Shown here: in pieces, positions 1-5,372 of the stretch
Layout of the letters: every line of letters starts with the position of its first letter
Numbering within the stretch: the stretch's first letter is position 1
NCBI GenBank assembly: GCA_030671915.1
Contig: DAOVHN010000151.1
Location: forward strand, 1-6,462
Length of the DNA stretch: 6,462 nt
Origin: Pseudomonadota bacterium
Lineage (GTDB): Bacteria > Pseudomonadota > Alphaproteobacteria > UBA8366 > JADFVY01
Direction of reading: 5' to 3'
The notes under the pieces: generated by a model
Told to the model about the DNA's origin: nothing
What the model saw: only the letters and a program-made list of their open reading frames with translations
The model's database searches: none
Made by a program: the position numbers and the translations under genes

Positions 1-517
1 CGAGGTCGCGCTCGCGCCGGGCGTAATAGTCCAGGTCCACGGTGAAGCAGAAGGCCGCGTATCCGGCGTCGATGGCGCGGCGTAAATGGTCCTCGACCCA
101 GTCTATGTCGTCGCGCACATAGAGCTGGTAGATCTTCGGCGCATCGGTCGCGGCGGCGACTTCTTCCAGCCCCGGATTGCTGGCGGAACTCAGGAAGCTC
201 ATCGTCCCGAAGCGGGCCGCCGCGCGCGCCGGGGCCAGCGACCCGTCGGCGGTGAAATCCTGCAGCGAGCCGATCGGCGCCAGCAGCACCGGCAAGCGCA
301 GCCGGTGGCCAAGCAGCTCGCCGCCGCTGTCGATCTGCGAGACGTCGCGCAGCACCCGGGGCCGGAAGGCGAGCGAATCCAGCGCCTGGCGATTGCGTTT
401 CAGCGTCGTCTCGGTATCGGCCGCCCCCATCAGGTAATCCCAGTGTTCCGGCGCCAGCGCCGCGCGCGCCGCCGGCACGAATTCGTGCAGGACCTGGATA
501 TCGGGCTCGTCAGCCAT
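1..517 (-). CDS. FMN-dependent alpha-hydroxy-acid dehydrogenase/oxidase, N-terminal part (cut by window edge)
   Basis: The first 172 residues are visible; the rest lies beyond the left edge. The family (glycolate oxidase, L-lactate dehydrogenase, mandelate dehydrogenase) oxidises 2-hydroxy acids to 2-oxo acids with FMN in a TIM barrel. Visible family signatures: YLMGAADTETTL at 28-39, matching the usual Y-x-x-G-A-x-D-E-x-T-L; FRPRVLRDVS at 51-60; LLAPIGS at 78-84 (FMN-binding strand); FLSSASNPGLEEVA at 108-121; KIYQLYV at 128-134, where Q131 and Y133 match the FMN/substrate Gln and Tyr; FTVD at 158-161; and ARRERD at 166-171, matching the conserved Arg region. The catalytic His and FMN-phosphate loop lie in the missing half, so activity cannot be judged. 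The ATG sits inside the end of the rraA-like gene (8-base overlap) with only a weak Shine-Dalgarno, suggesting translational coupling. Family is secure; the substrate is not determinable. Confidence 0.9.
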   Translation of the reverse strand, partial: MADEPDIQVLHEFVPAARAALAPEHWDYLMGAADTETTLKRNRQALDSLAFRPRVLRDVSQIDSGGELLGHRLRLPVLLAPIGSLQDFTADGSLAPARAAARFGTMSFLSSASNPGLEEVAAATDAPKIYQLYVRDDIDWVEDHLRRAIDAGYAAFCFTVDLDYYARRERDL

Positions 518-1007
518 GCACGGGCCCCGCCAGCAGGATCACCGCATCGCGGTCGGCATAAAGGTAATCGCCGGGATTGACTGCGATGCCGCCGATGACC
601 AGCGCCTCGTTTGCGCGGCCCAGCCCGTTCTGGCGCGGCGGCATGGCGGTGGCGCCGAGCGCCTTGACGCCGAAATCCAGTTCCGCGAACTCATGGCTGT
701 CGCGGATCGCGCCGTTATACACCAGCCCCTCCCAGCCATGCTCTTGCGCCTCCGCCGCGATATTGCCGCCGCAGAGCGCGCGCCGCATCGACCCGCGCCC
801 GTCCACCACCAGCACCTTGCCGGCCCCGCCTTCGGCGATCAGGCCGCGGATGCCCTTGTTGTCCTCGAAGGTCGCGAAGGTGACGACCTCCCCGTGAAAA
901 TGGTCGCGCGCCGCGAAGTCGCGAAACTGCAGTTCGCAGACACGGGCATCGCCGTGATCGTCGCAGATATCGGCGGTGCGGATGATACTGTCGTTGGGTC
1001 TGGCCAT
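510..1007 (-). CDS. RraA-like protein (HMG aldolase / oxaloacetate decarboxylase superfamily)
   Basis: 165 residues, close to the usual length for this family. Members include the RNase E inhibitor RraA of E. coli and metal-dependent 4-hydroxy-4-methyl-2-oxoglutarate aldolases, which also decarboxylate oxaloacetate to pyruvate. Visible: TADICDDHGDARV at 11-23, the typical N-terminal strand; FEDNKGIR at 47-54; KVLVVDGRGSMRRALCGGN at 64-82; GWEGLVYNGAIRD at 91-103 with the substrate/metal pair R102-D103; LDFGVKALG at 110-118; and PGDYLYADRDAV at 145-156. The acidic residue usually found 21 positions before the Arg is G81 here. ATG at 1007 is supported by a GGGAGAGA Shine-Dalgarno 6 bases upstream. 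The next gene starts inside its last codons and encodes an alpha-hydroxy-acid oxidoreductase, so a metabolic role in small keto/hydroxy acids is more likely than RNase E control (inference). Family confident, exact reaction uncertain. Confidence 0.9.
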   Translation of the reverse strand: MARPNDSIIRTADICDDHGDARVCELQFRDFAARDHFHGEVVTFATFEDNKGIRGLIAEGGAGKVLVVDGRGSMRRALCGGNIAAEAQEHGWEGLVYNGAIRDSHEFAELDFGVKALGATAMPPRQNGLGRANEALVIGGIAVNPGDYLYADRDAVILLAGPVHG

Positions 1008-1013
1008 TTCGTG

Positions 1014-1021
1014 TCTCTCCC
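1014..1021 (-). promoter_or_regulatory. Shine-Dalgarno of the rraA-like gene
   Basis: On the minus strand the sequence reads GGGAGAGA, then six bases, then the ATG at 1007. This fixes the start codon. No convincing -35/-10 pair could be assigned for this gene in the upstream 200 bases. Confidence 0.6.
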
Positions 1022-1093
1022 TTTTGTCAGCGCGACGCCCCCGGAGCCAACAATTGCAAGCTCAACCAACCGAGAGATTAAGGACCGAGCCCC

Positions 1094-1205
1094 ATGACCA
1101 CAAGACCCGGCCCGCAGCTTCCACGTCCGCTATCCCGCCGGCAATGTCGTCCAGCCGCTCTATCACTTGGCAGTGCCGGGACAATGGTTCACCACTGGAC
1201 AGTAA
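1094..1205 (+). pseudogene. Possible frameshifted small gene between rraA-like gene and aceK
   Basis: The frame from 1098 to TAA at 1203-1205 encodes a coding-like run (SFHVRYPAGNVVQPLYHL from codon 1116). By hand, the first 18 codons from 1113 have high GC at third positions (about 15 of 18), low GC at second positions (about 7 of 18) and intermediate at first positions, the pattern of real genes in a GC-rich genome. That frame has no start: it opens after a TGA at 1095-1097. One frame over, an ATG at 1094 has AAGGA at 1080-1084, nine bases upstream. Removing one C from the CCC run at about 1106-1108 would join that start to the coding-like frame and give a protein of about 35 residues. I do not recognise the product. 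It could be a decayed gene, a fragment, or chance. Confidence 0.25.
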
Positions 1206-1267
1206 GCCGCATATCCAGGACGCATGAAAAACGGCTATGATGGATCCATAACAGCGGGAATGGACGC

Positions 1268-3103
1268 ATGCTGGAACAGCTTAACCTGTCGGGTGGACAG
1301 GAGACGATTTTCGAGGCGCTGGAGGGATTCGAGGCGATCGCCCAGGCGCGCGACGACGAGGCGGAGACCGTGCGTCTGACCGCCGAGGCGATCCTGGCGG
1401 TGTTCGACGCCTATTACGCGGAATACCACCGGCTTTCCTGGGCCGCCAAGGAGGCATTCGAAAACCGCGACCCCGCCACCTCGCTGACGGTGGCCCGGCG
1501 GCGCCTTACCATCTATAGCGAGACCATCCACCAGGCCGCGCGGCGCCTGACCCGCGTGCTGCCCGAACTGACCGCCGACGAACCCCTGTGGCGGCGCATC
1601 GAAGCGACTTACGCGCCGCTGACCACCGGGCGCTACGAGCAGGACCTGGCGCTGGCCTATATTCATTCGGCGCGGCGCCTTCTGTTCCAGGACGAGTGGA
1701 CGCCGGTGGAGTATTCCTTCGGGGCTGCCGGCCAGACAGAGCAGCAACAGATCACGGTGCACCGCGATTTTCCGGGTGGCGCAACCATTACGCCCGAACT
1801 GGTGACGGCAATATTGCAAGTGCCGGAATTCAACAAACCGTTCCAGGATATCGAACTCGACGCTGCGATGGTCGCCGAGCGGGCCAATCGCGATTACGGG
1901 TTCGACGGCGGCGATCAGCGGGCTTTCCAGACAATTCAGACGATCAAGTCGGGCTTCTACCGCAATCGCGGCGTCTATATCGTGGGGCGCATCATCTTGA
2001 AGGACTACAGCTACCGCCCCTTCGTGCTGTCGCTGGAAAACCATACCCGCGGCATATTCGTCGACGCGGTACTGACCGGCGAGGCCGACGTCCATAACCT
2101 GTTCAGCTCTACACTGGCCAACTTCCACGTCACCATCCCGCATTATCACGAGCTGGCGGCATTCCTGTACAGCATCATGCCGCAGCGGCCGCTGGGGCTG
2201 CATTACTCTACCTTTGGCGTCAATCATCTGGGCAAGGTGGCGGTGGTGGAGGAGTTGCGCCGCGAGTTAATGGCAACCGGCGAGCTTTACAACGTGGCGG
2301 TGGGGTTCCCCGGGACCGTGGCGATCGGCTCTTCCGCGCCCTCGTCGGATTACGTGCTGAAGGTGATCCGCGACGAACCGACCGAACATTACAAATGGGG
2401 CGAATTCGACGGCATCCCCACGGTGCTATCAAAATACAGCCGGGTACATGAGATCAACCGCACGGGCAGCATGCTGGACAACCTGATCTATTATAATATC
2501 AGGCTGGACAAGGGCTGGTTCGCACCGGCGCTGATGGAGGAACTGCTGGAATTTGCCGGCGAGACCGTGACCGAACAGGGCGGTTATCTGGTGTTCAAAC
2601 ATCTGATCGTACAGACCAAGATGATCCCCTTGCCGGTCTTCCTGGAAACCGCCTCGCCCCAGGACGCGCACACCGCGGTGATCAATCTGGGCCACTGCAT
2701 TCGCAACAACGCGGCAGCCAATATCTTCAACAAGGACCTGGATGGGCGCAATTACGGGGTCAGCCGGTTCCTGAAGGTCTATCTGTTCGACTACGACGCG
2801 GTGGAGCCGCTGACCGATATCAAAATCCGCACCAACCAAGACCGCTTCGACGGCGAGGAAGACGTGCCTGACTGGTTCTTCGAGGAGGGTTACGTGTTCC
2901 TGCCGGAAGAAACAGACGTCGGCCTGCGCATCCCGGACCGCGCGCTTCAGGATATTTTCCGCGAGGAGCACGGCGAGTTGATGACGCTGGATTACTGGGA
3001 GGGCGTGCAACGCGCTCTGCAAAAGGGCCTGGTCCCGCGCCTGCGCGTCTACCCCGACGAAACCCGCCTGCGCGAACGCCGCACGGATGCCTCGCGGGCC
3101 TAG
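1268..3103 (+). CDS. aceK: Isocitrate dehydrogenase kinase/phosphatase AceK
   Basis: 611 residues, against 578 in E. coli (from memory). AceK phosphorylates and dephosphorylates isocitrate dehydrogenase in the cytoplasm; inactivating IDH sends isocitrate into the glyoxylate shunt during growth on acetate or fatty acids. The N-terminal regulatory domain covers roughly 1-340, including FYRNRGVYIVGRII at 230-243. The kinase domain follows: nucleotide-loop region GFPGTVAIG at 346-354; YVLKVIRDE at 362-370, whose K365 matches the ATP-binding Lys; the AceK-typical AAANIFNKDLDGRNYGV at 482-498 with D490 and N495 matching the catalytic Asp/Asn; and LFDYDAVEPL at 506-515 with metal-binding D508. LDYWEGVQ at 574-581 matches the C-terminal family signature. 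ATG at 1268 has GGGAA seven bases upstream, so translation looks moderate. No aceA, aceB or icd is in view. The stop codon's last base begins a palindrome that may end the transcript. All key residues are present, so the enzyme should be active. Confidence 0.96.
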   Translation: MLEQLNLSGGQETIFEALEGFEAIAQARDDEAETVRLTAEAILAVFDAYYAEYHRLSWAAKEAFENRDPATSLTVARRRLTIYSETIHQAARRLTRVLPELTADEPLWRRIEATYAPLTTGRYEQDLALAYIHSARRLLFQDEWTPVEYSFGAAGQTEQQQITVHRDFPGGATITPELVTAILQVPEFNKPFQDIELDAAMVAERANRDYGFDGGDQRAFQTIQTIKSGFYRNRGVYIVGRIILKDYSYRPFVLSLENHTRGIFVDAVLTGEADVHNLFSSTLANFHVTIPHYHELAAFLYSIMPQRPLGLHYSTFGVNHLGKVAVVEELRRELMATGELYNVAVGFPGTVAIGSSAPSSDYVLKVIRDEPTEHYKWGEFDGIPTVLSKYSRVHEINRTGSMLDNLIYYNIRLDKGWFAPALMEELLEFAGETVTEQGGYLVFKHLIVQTKMIPLPVFLETASPQDAHTAVINLGHCIRNNAAANIFNKDLDGRNYGVSRFLKVYLFDYDAVEPLTDIKIRTNQDRFDGEEDVPDWFFEEGYVFLPEETDVGLRIPDRALQDIFREEHGELMTLDYWEGVQRALQKGLVPRLRVYPDETRLRERRTDASRA

Positions 3104-3151
3104 AGCGGATCGGGATTGATCGCGCTCACGATCAATTGCGTGAATCCGCTC
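3103..3151. repeat. Palindromic element A downstream of aceK
   Basis: Outer arms GAGCGGAT (3103-3110) and ATCCGCTC (3144-3151) are perfect inverted repeats. Inside them ATTGATCG (3115-3122) and CGATCAAT (3129-3136) form a second perfect stem around a 6-base loop. The left arm begins on the last base of the aceK TAG. No run of T follows on either strand, so if it terminates transcription it is not a classic intrinsic terminator; it may instead protect the 3' end of the mRNA. Its outer arm resembles that of element B 14 bases on, suggesting the same dispersed intergenic repeat family. Confidence 0.75.
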
Positions 3152-3164
3152 GGCACCATAAAGA

Positions 3165-3228
3165 TAGAGCCGATTCACCGGGTTGGTGGATCGCCAAAGG
3201 CGATTCCAATCAAACCGGATCGGCTCTA
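3165..3228. repeat. Palindromic element B between convergent genes
   Basis: A 64-base imperfect palindrome. Outer arms TAGAGCCGAT (3165-3174) and ATCGGCTCTA (3219-3228) are perfect. The centre ATCGCC-AAA-GGCGAT (3190-3204) is a perfect 6-bp hairpin. Between them CCGG plus GGTTGGTGGA-like bases on the left pair imperfectly with TCCAATCAAACCGG on the right, including G-U pairs and a few unpaired bases. The whole can fold into one long hairpin on either strand. It looks like an alphaproteobacterial-type dispersed intergenic repeat (an impression, not searched). It lies in the convergent junction and could act as a bidirectional transcription boundary. The aldehyde dehydrogenase remnant begins at the very next base. 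Confidence 0.8.
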
Positions 3229-3339
3229 GGCGGATCGAAGGACAGCGGCACGGGCCGCCACGCCGGCCACTGGGCCATCGAGACCTTCACCGAAACCCGC
3301 TGGATCACCAGCGCCAACGGACACCGGCAATATCCGATC
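3229..3339 (+). pseudogene. C-terminal remnant of an aldehyde dehydrogenase (benzaldehyde dehydrogenase-like)
   Basis: The plus-strand frame beginning at 3229 reads GGSKDSGTGRHAGHWAIE followed by TFTETRWIT and ending near YPI (37 codons). This matches, from memory, the C-terminus of benzaldehyde/vanillin-type aldehyde dehydrogenases: (P)-[FI]-G-G-x-x-x-S-G-T-G, then A-I/L-x-x-F-T-E-T-R-W-[VI]-T, then Y-P-[FI]-stop. It is a fragment: the roughly 440 upstream residues, including the catalytic Cys and Glu, are absent, and no start codon belongs to it. The preceding base is the last base of palindrome B. The frame stays open past YPI to TGA-less sequence and ends only at 3412-3414, overlapping the minus-strand gene. 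The codon after YPI is CGA, one transition from TGA, so the original stop may have been lost. Non-functional in all likelihood. Confidence 0.6.
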
Positions 3340-3371
3340 CGAGAACCGCCGGAGCACGGAAAGGGTATTGG

Positions 3372-3674
3372 TTACTTCACCGAAATGGCCGGTTTATGCT
3401 CTTCCGCCGAATAGGGGCCGGGCACGAATTCGCACTCGAGCATCACCGAATTCGTTGTCCCCGCGACCGGCTGCGCCCCGCACCGAGCCGCCGGAGCGTC
3501 CGGATACGCCAGGGTCCAGTGGACCCGCCGCACGACGAAGCTGGCGGTGCCGGCCTGGCCGGGCCGGGCGACGGTCACGTGGTCGCCGGCCTGAGGGACG
3601 CCCGGCATTTCGAATGCCACGCCATGATCCGGTTCTTCTCCTTCTTTCGGCAAAAAAGCAAACTCGATTCTCAC
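3372..3674 (-). CDS. Small protein of unknown function, last gene of the 2-oxoacid oxidoreductase operon
   Basis: 100 residues with a GTG start at 3674 and TAA at 3372-3374. A perfect AGGAGG lies 8 bases before the GTG, the strongest ribosome site in the window, which makes this a real gene despite its size. I do not recognise the family. The protein is soluble: no signal peptide or membrane segment is visible. It has alternating hydrophobic stretches suggestive of a small beta-rich fold: MRIEFAFLP at 1-9, GVAFEMPGVPQAGDHVTVA at 18-36, ASFVVRRVHWTLAYP at 44-58 and SVMLECEFVPG at 76-86. It has two Cys (about 65 and 80), not in a metal-binding pair. It follows the flavoprotein gene by 57 bases on the same strand, so it probably shares its transcript and may be an accessory to, or simply a passenger of, the 2-oxoacid oxidoreductase operon. 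Confidence 0.82.
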   Translation of the reverse strand: MRIEFAFLPKEGEEPDHGVAFEMPGVPQAGDHVTVARPGQAGTASFVVRRVHWTLAYPDAPAARCGAQPVAGTTNSVMLECEFVPGPYSAEEHKPAISVK

Positions 3675-3682
3675 TGTCGCAT

Positions 3683-3688
3683 CCTCCT
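3683..3688 (-). promoter_or_regulatory. Perfect AGGAGG Shine-Dalgarno deciding the GTG start at 3674
   Basis: Minus-strand AGGAGG with an 8-base spacer to GTG. An ATG at 3682-3680 directly abuts the AGGAGG and opens a frame that meets TGA after two codons, so GTG is the usable start. Confidence 0.75.
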
Positions 3689-3731
3689 AATCGGCCGGCC
3701 ACCAGAGTGCCCGGTGAAACCGGCGACGACG

Positions 3732-5360
3732 CTACATCCTCTCGGCCACCATATCGATGGCGCCGCATGGGCATTCCGCAGCGCACAGGCCGCATCCCTT
3801 GCAGAAATCGTAGTTGAACTCGAATCGCTTGCCCGGACCGAGCTTGATGACGGCGTTGTCGGGACAGACCCCATAGCAGTTGTCGCACTCGAAGCAGTTG
3901 CCGCAGGACAGGCAGCGCCGCGCCTCGAACAGGGCGTTGGTCTCGTCCAGACCGCCGTGAATTTCATCGAAGGTCGTCTGGCGCCGGATCAGGTTCAGCG
4001 CGGGCTGCACCGTCTTGTCGGCGTCCGTGTAATACCACGCATTGAGCCGTTCATAGCCGGCCACTCTGGCGTCGGCGCGCGTCGCCGGTTCCTCGCCTCG
4101 CAGCCAGCCGTCGATATTACGCGCCGCCTTCTTGCCGTGCCCAATGGCCACCGTAACGGTGCGTTCGGCCGGCACCATGTCGCCGCCGGCAAACAGGCCA
4201 GGATAGCCTGTCATCATGTTCCCATCGACATCGATCACGCCGTCGTCGGTGATCGCCACACCCGGGATCGTCTTCAGGAAGCTGGTGTCGACCGCCTGGC
4301 CCAGCGCCAGGACCAGCGTGTCGGCCTCAAGGGTCTCGAACTCGCCTGTCGGCTGTGGCCATCCGTTCTCGTCGACCTTCATTTTCTCCACGGTGCAGGT
4401 CGTGCCGTCTATCTGCTTTATGGTCGTCAACCAGTGCAGGATGACGCCCTCGTCCAGCGCCTCTTCCAGTTCGATATCGTGGGCCGGCATCTGCTCGCGA
4501 GTACGGCGGTAGACGACCAGCGCCTCGCTCGCCCCCAGCCGCTTGGCGGTGCGCGCCATATCGAGGGCCGTATTGCCGCCGCCATAGACCACGACGCGGC
4601 GGCCCAGCAGCGGCGGCTCCTCGTCCGTTTCCATGTCGCGCAGGACGCTGATGGCATCCAGGATCTTGCCGGCCTCGCGCGCCGGGATGTCGGTGCGCTT
4701 CGCCAGATGCGCGCCGACCGCGACAAAGGCGGCGTCAAACCCGCCGTCCTTCATCATGCCCGGAATGTCGGAAACCTTGGAGTTGAGTTCGATGGTGACC
4801 CCCATATCGACGATACGGGCGATCTCGCCATCCAGGATATCGCGTGGCAGGCGGTATTTCGGAATTCCGAACCGCATCATGCCGCCGGCCATGGGGCCGG
4901 CATCGTGAATCGTCACATCGTGCCCCAGTCGCCGAAGATGATAGGCGGCGGAAAGGCCACTGGGTCCCGCGCCCACGACGAGCACATGTTTTCCCGTTGG
5001 CGCGCCGGCCTCGATTTTCCAGCCCCTCTTCAGAGCTTCGTCCCCAAGGAAGCGCTCGACGGCGTGTATGTTGACCGCCTCGTCGAGCTGGCCGCGATTG
5101 CAAGCGCCTTCGCAGGGATGATAGCAGACGCGCCCTTCCACTGCCGGCAGTGGATTGTCCGTCACAAGCTGGCGCCAAGCGGCCTCGTAATCGCCTTCCT
5201 CGGCGTGGTAGAGCCAGGCTTGGATATTTTCGCCGGCCGGGCAGGCGTGATTGCAGGGCGGCATCAGGTCCACATAGACCGGTCGTTCGTTCCGCCACGA
5301 GCCCGTATGGTTGGCCAGGCTGGTGCCGATATCGAGGGTGATCGCAAAGGGTTTGTGCAT
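3732..5360 (-). CDS. GltD-like FAD/NAD(P) oxidoreductase with C-terminal 2[4Fe-4S] ferredoxin domain (2-oxoacid oxidoreductase electron-transfer subunit)
   Basis: 542 residues from ATG at 5360. A GTG at 5369 is also in frame, but GAGG at 5369-5372 sits 8 bases before the ATG and would overlap the GTG. Domains: an N-terminal GltD-type Fe-S segment with CNHAC (36-40) and GRVCYHPCEGAC (76-87); FAD-binding VVGAGPSGLSAAYHL (128-142); GGMMRFGIPKYRLP (159-172); NAD(P)-binding VVVYGGGNTALDMA (256-269); and the second FAD contact GLFAGGDMVPAERTVTVAIG (388-407). The C-terminus is ferredoxin-like: C489-x2-C492-x2-C495-x3-C499-P and C520-x2-C523-x2-C526-x3-C530-P, enough for two [4Fe-4S] clusters, with additional C483, C486 and C532. 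The likely role is moving electrons between the TPP enzyme encoded just upstream and NAD(P) through clusters and FAD, as I recall for the third subunit of the Azoarcus 2-oxoglutarate:NADP+ oxidoreductase. It lies 10 bases after the beta-subunit gene. NADH versus NADPH preference is not decidable by eye. Confidence 0.93.
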   Translation of the reverse strand: MHKPFAITLDIGTSLANHTGSWRNERPVYVDLMPPCNHACPAGENIQAWLYHAEEGDYEAAWRQLVTDNPLPAVEGRVCYHPCEGACNRGQLDEAVNIHAVERFLGDEALKRGWKIEAGAPTGKHVLVVGAGPSGLSAAYHLRRLGHDVTIHDAGPMAGGMMRFGIPKYRLPRDILDGEIARIVDMGVTIELNSKVSDIPGMMKDGGFDAAFVAVGAHLAKRTDIPAREAGKILDAISVLRDMETDEEPPLLGRRVVVYGGGNTALDMARTAKRLGASEALVVYRRTREQMPAHDIELEEALDEGVILHWLTTIKQIDGTTCTVEKMKVDENGWPQPTGEFETLEADTLVLALGQAVDTSFLKTIPGVAITDDGVIDVDGNMMTGYPGLFAGGDMVPAERTVTVAIGHGKKAARNIDGWLRGEEPATRADARVAGYERLNAWYYTDADKTVQPALNLIRRQTTFDEIHGGLDETNALFEARRCLSCGNCFECDNCYGVCPDNAVIKLGPGKRFEFNYDFCKGCGLCAAECPCGAIDMVAERM

Positions 5361-5368
5361 GGTTCCCA

Positions 5369-5372
5369 CCTC
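5369..5372 (-). promoter_or_regulatory. Shine-Dalgarno that decides the flavoprotein start
   Basis: Minus-strand GAGG at 5372-5369 overlaps the TGA of the upstream beta-subunit gene (5373-5371) and stands 8 bases before ATG 5360. An in-frame GTG at 5369-5367 has no room for a ribosome site, so the ATG is preferred. Stop/Shine-Dalgarno overlap implies coupled translation of the two subunits. Confidence 0.65.

Noticed and set aside
1024..1054. TTGTCA (1024-1029) with AACAAT (1049-1054) as a plus-strand promoter
   Set aside because: The spacing is 19 bases, the -10 match is only 4 of 6, and it overlaps the rraA Shine-Dalgarno region. Too weak to annotate.
1115..1234. Minus-strand frame in the same intergenic stretch reading VIERLDDIAGGIADVEAAG
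   Set aside because: It looks protein-like, but position-specific GC favours the plus-strand frame as the coding one. No start with a ribosome site was found on the minus strand.
1196..1241. TGGACA (1196-1201) and TATGAT (1236-1241) as an aceK promoter
   Set aside because: The -10-like hexamer is good, but the gap between the boxes is 34 bases, and no -35-like hexamer sits at 16-18 bases. Not enough to call a promoter.
1235..2227. 330-codon minus-strand frame opposite aceK
   Set aside because: No recognisable domain, and aceK motifs are unbroken on the other strand. A shadow frame.
3711..3723. Short hairpin CCGGT-GAA-ACCGG between the flavoprotein gene and the small gene
   Set aside because: Only a 5-bp stem with no T-run. 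Likely too weak to be a terminator or attenuator and expected by chance at this GC content.
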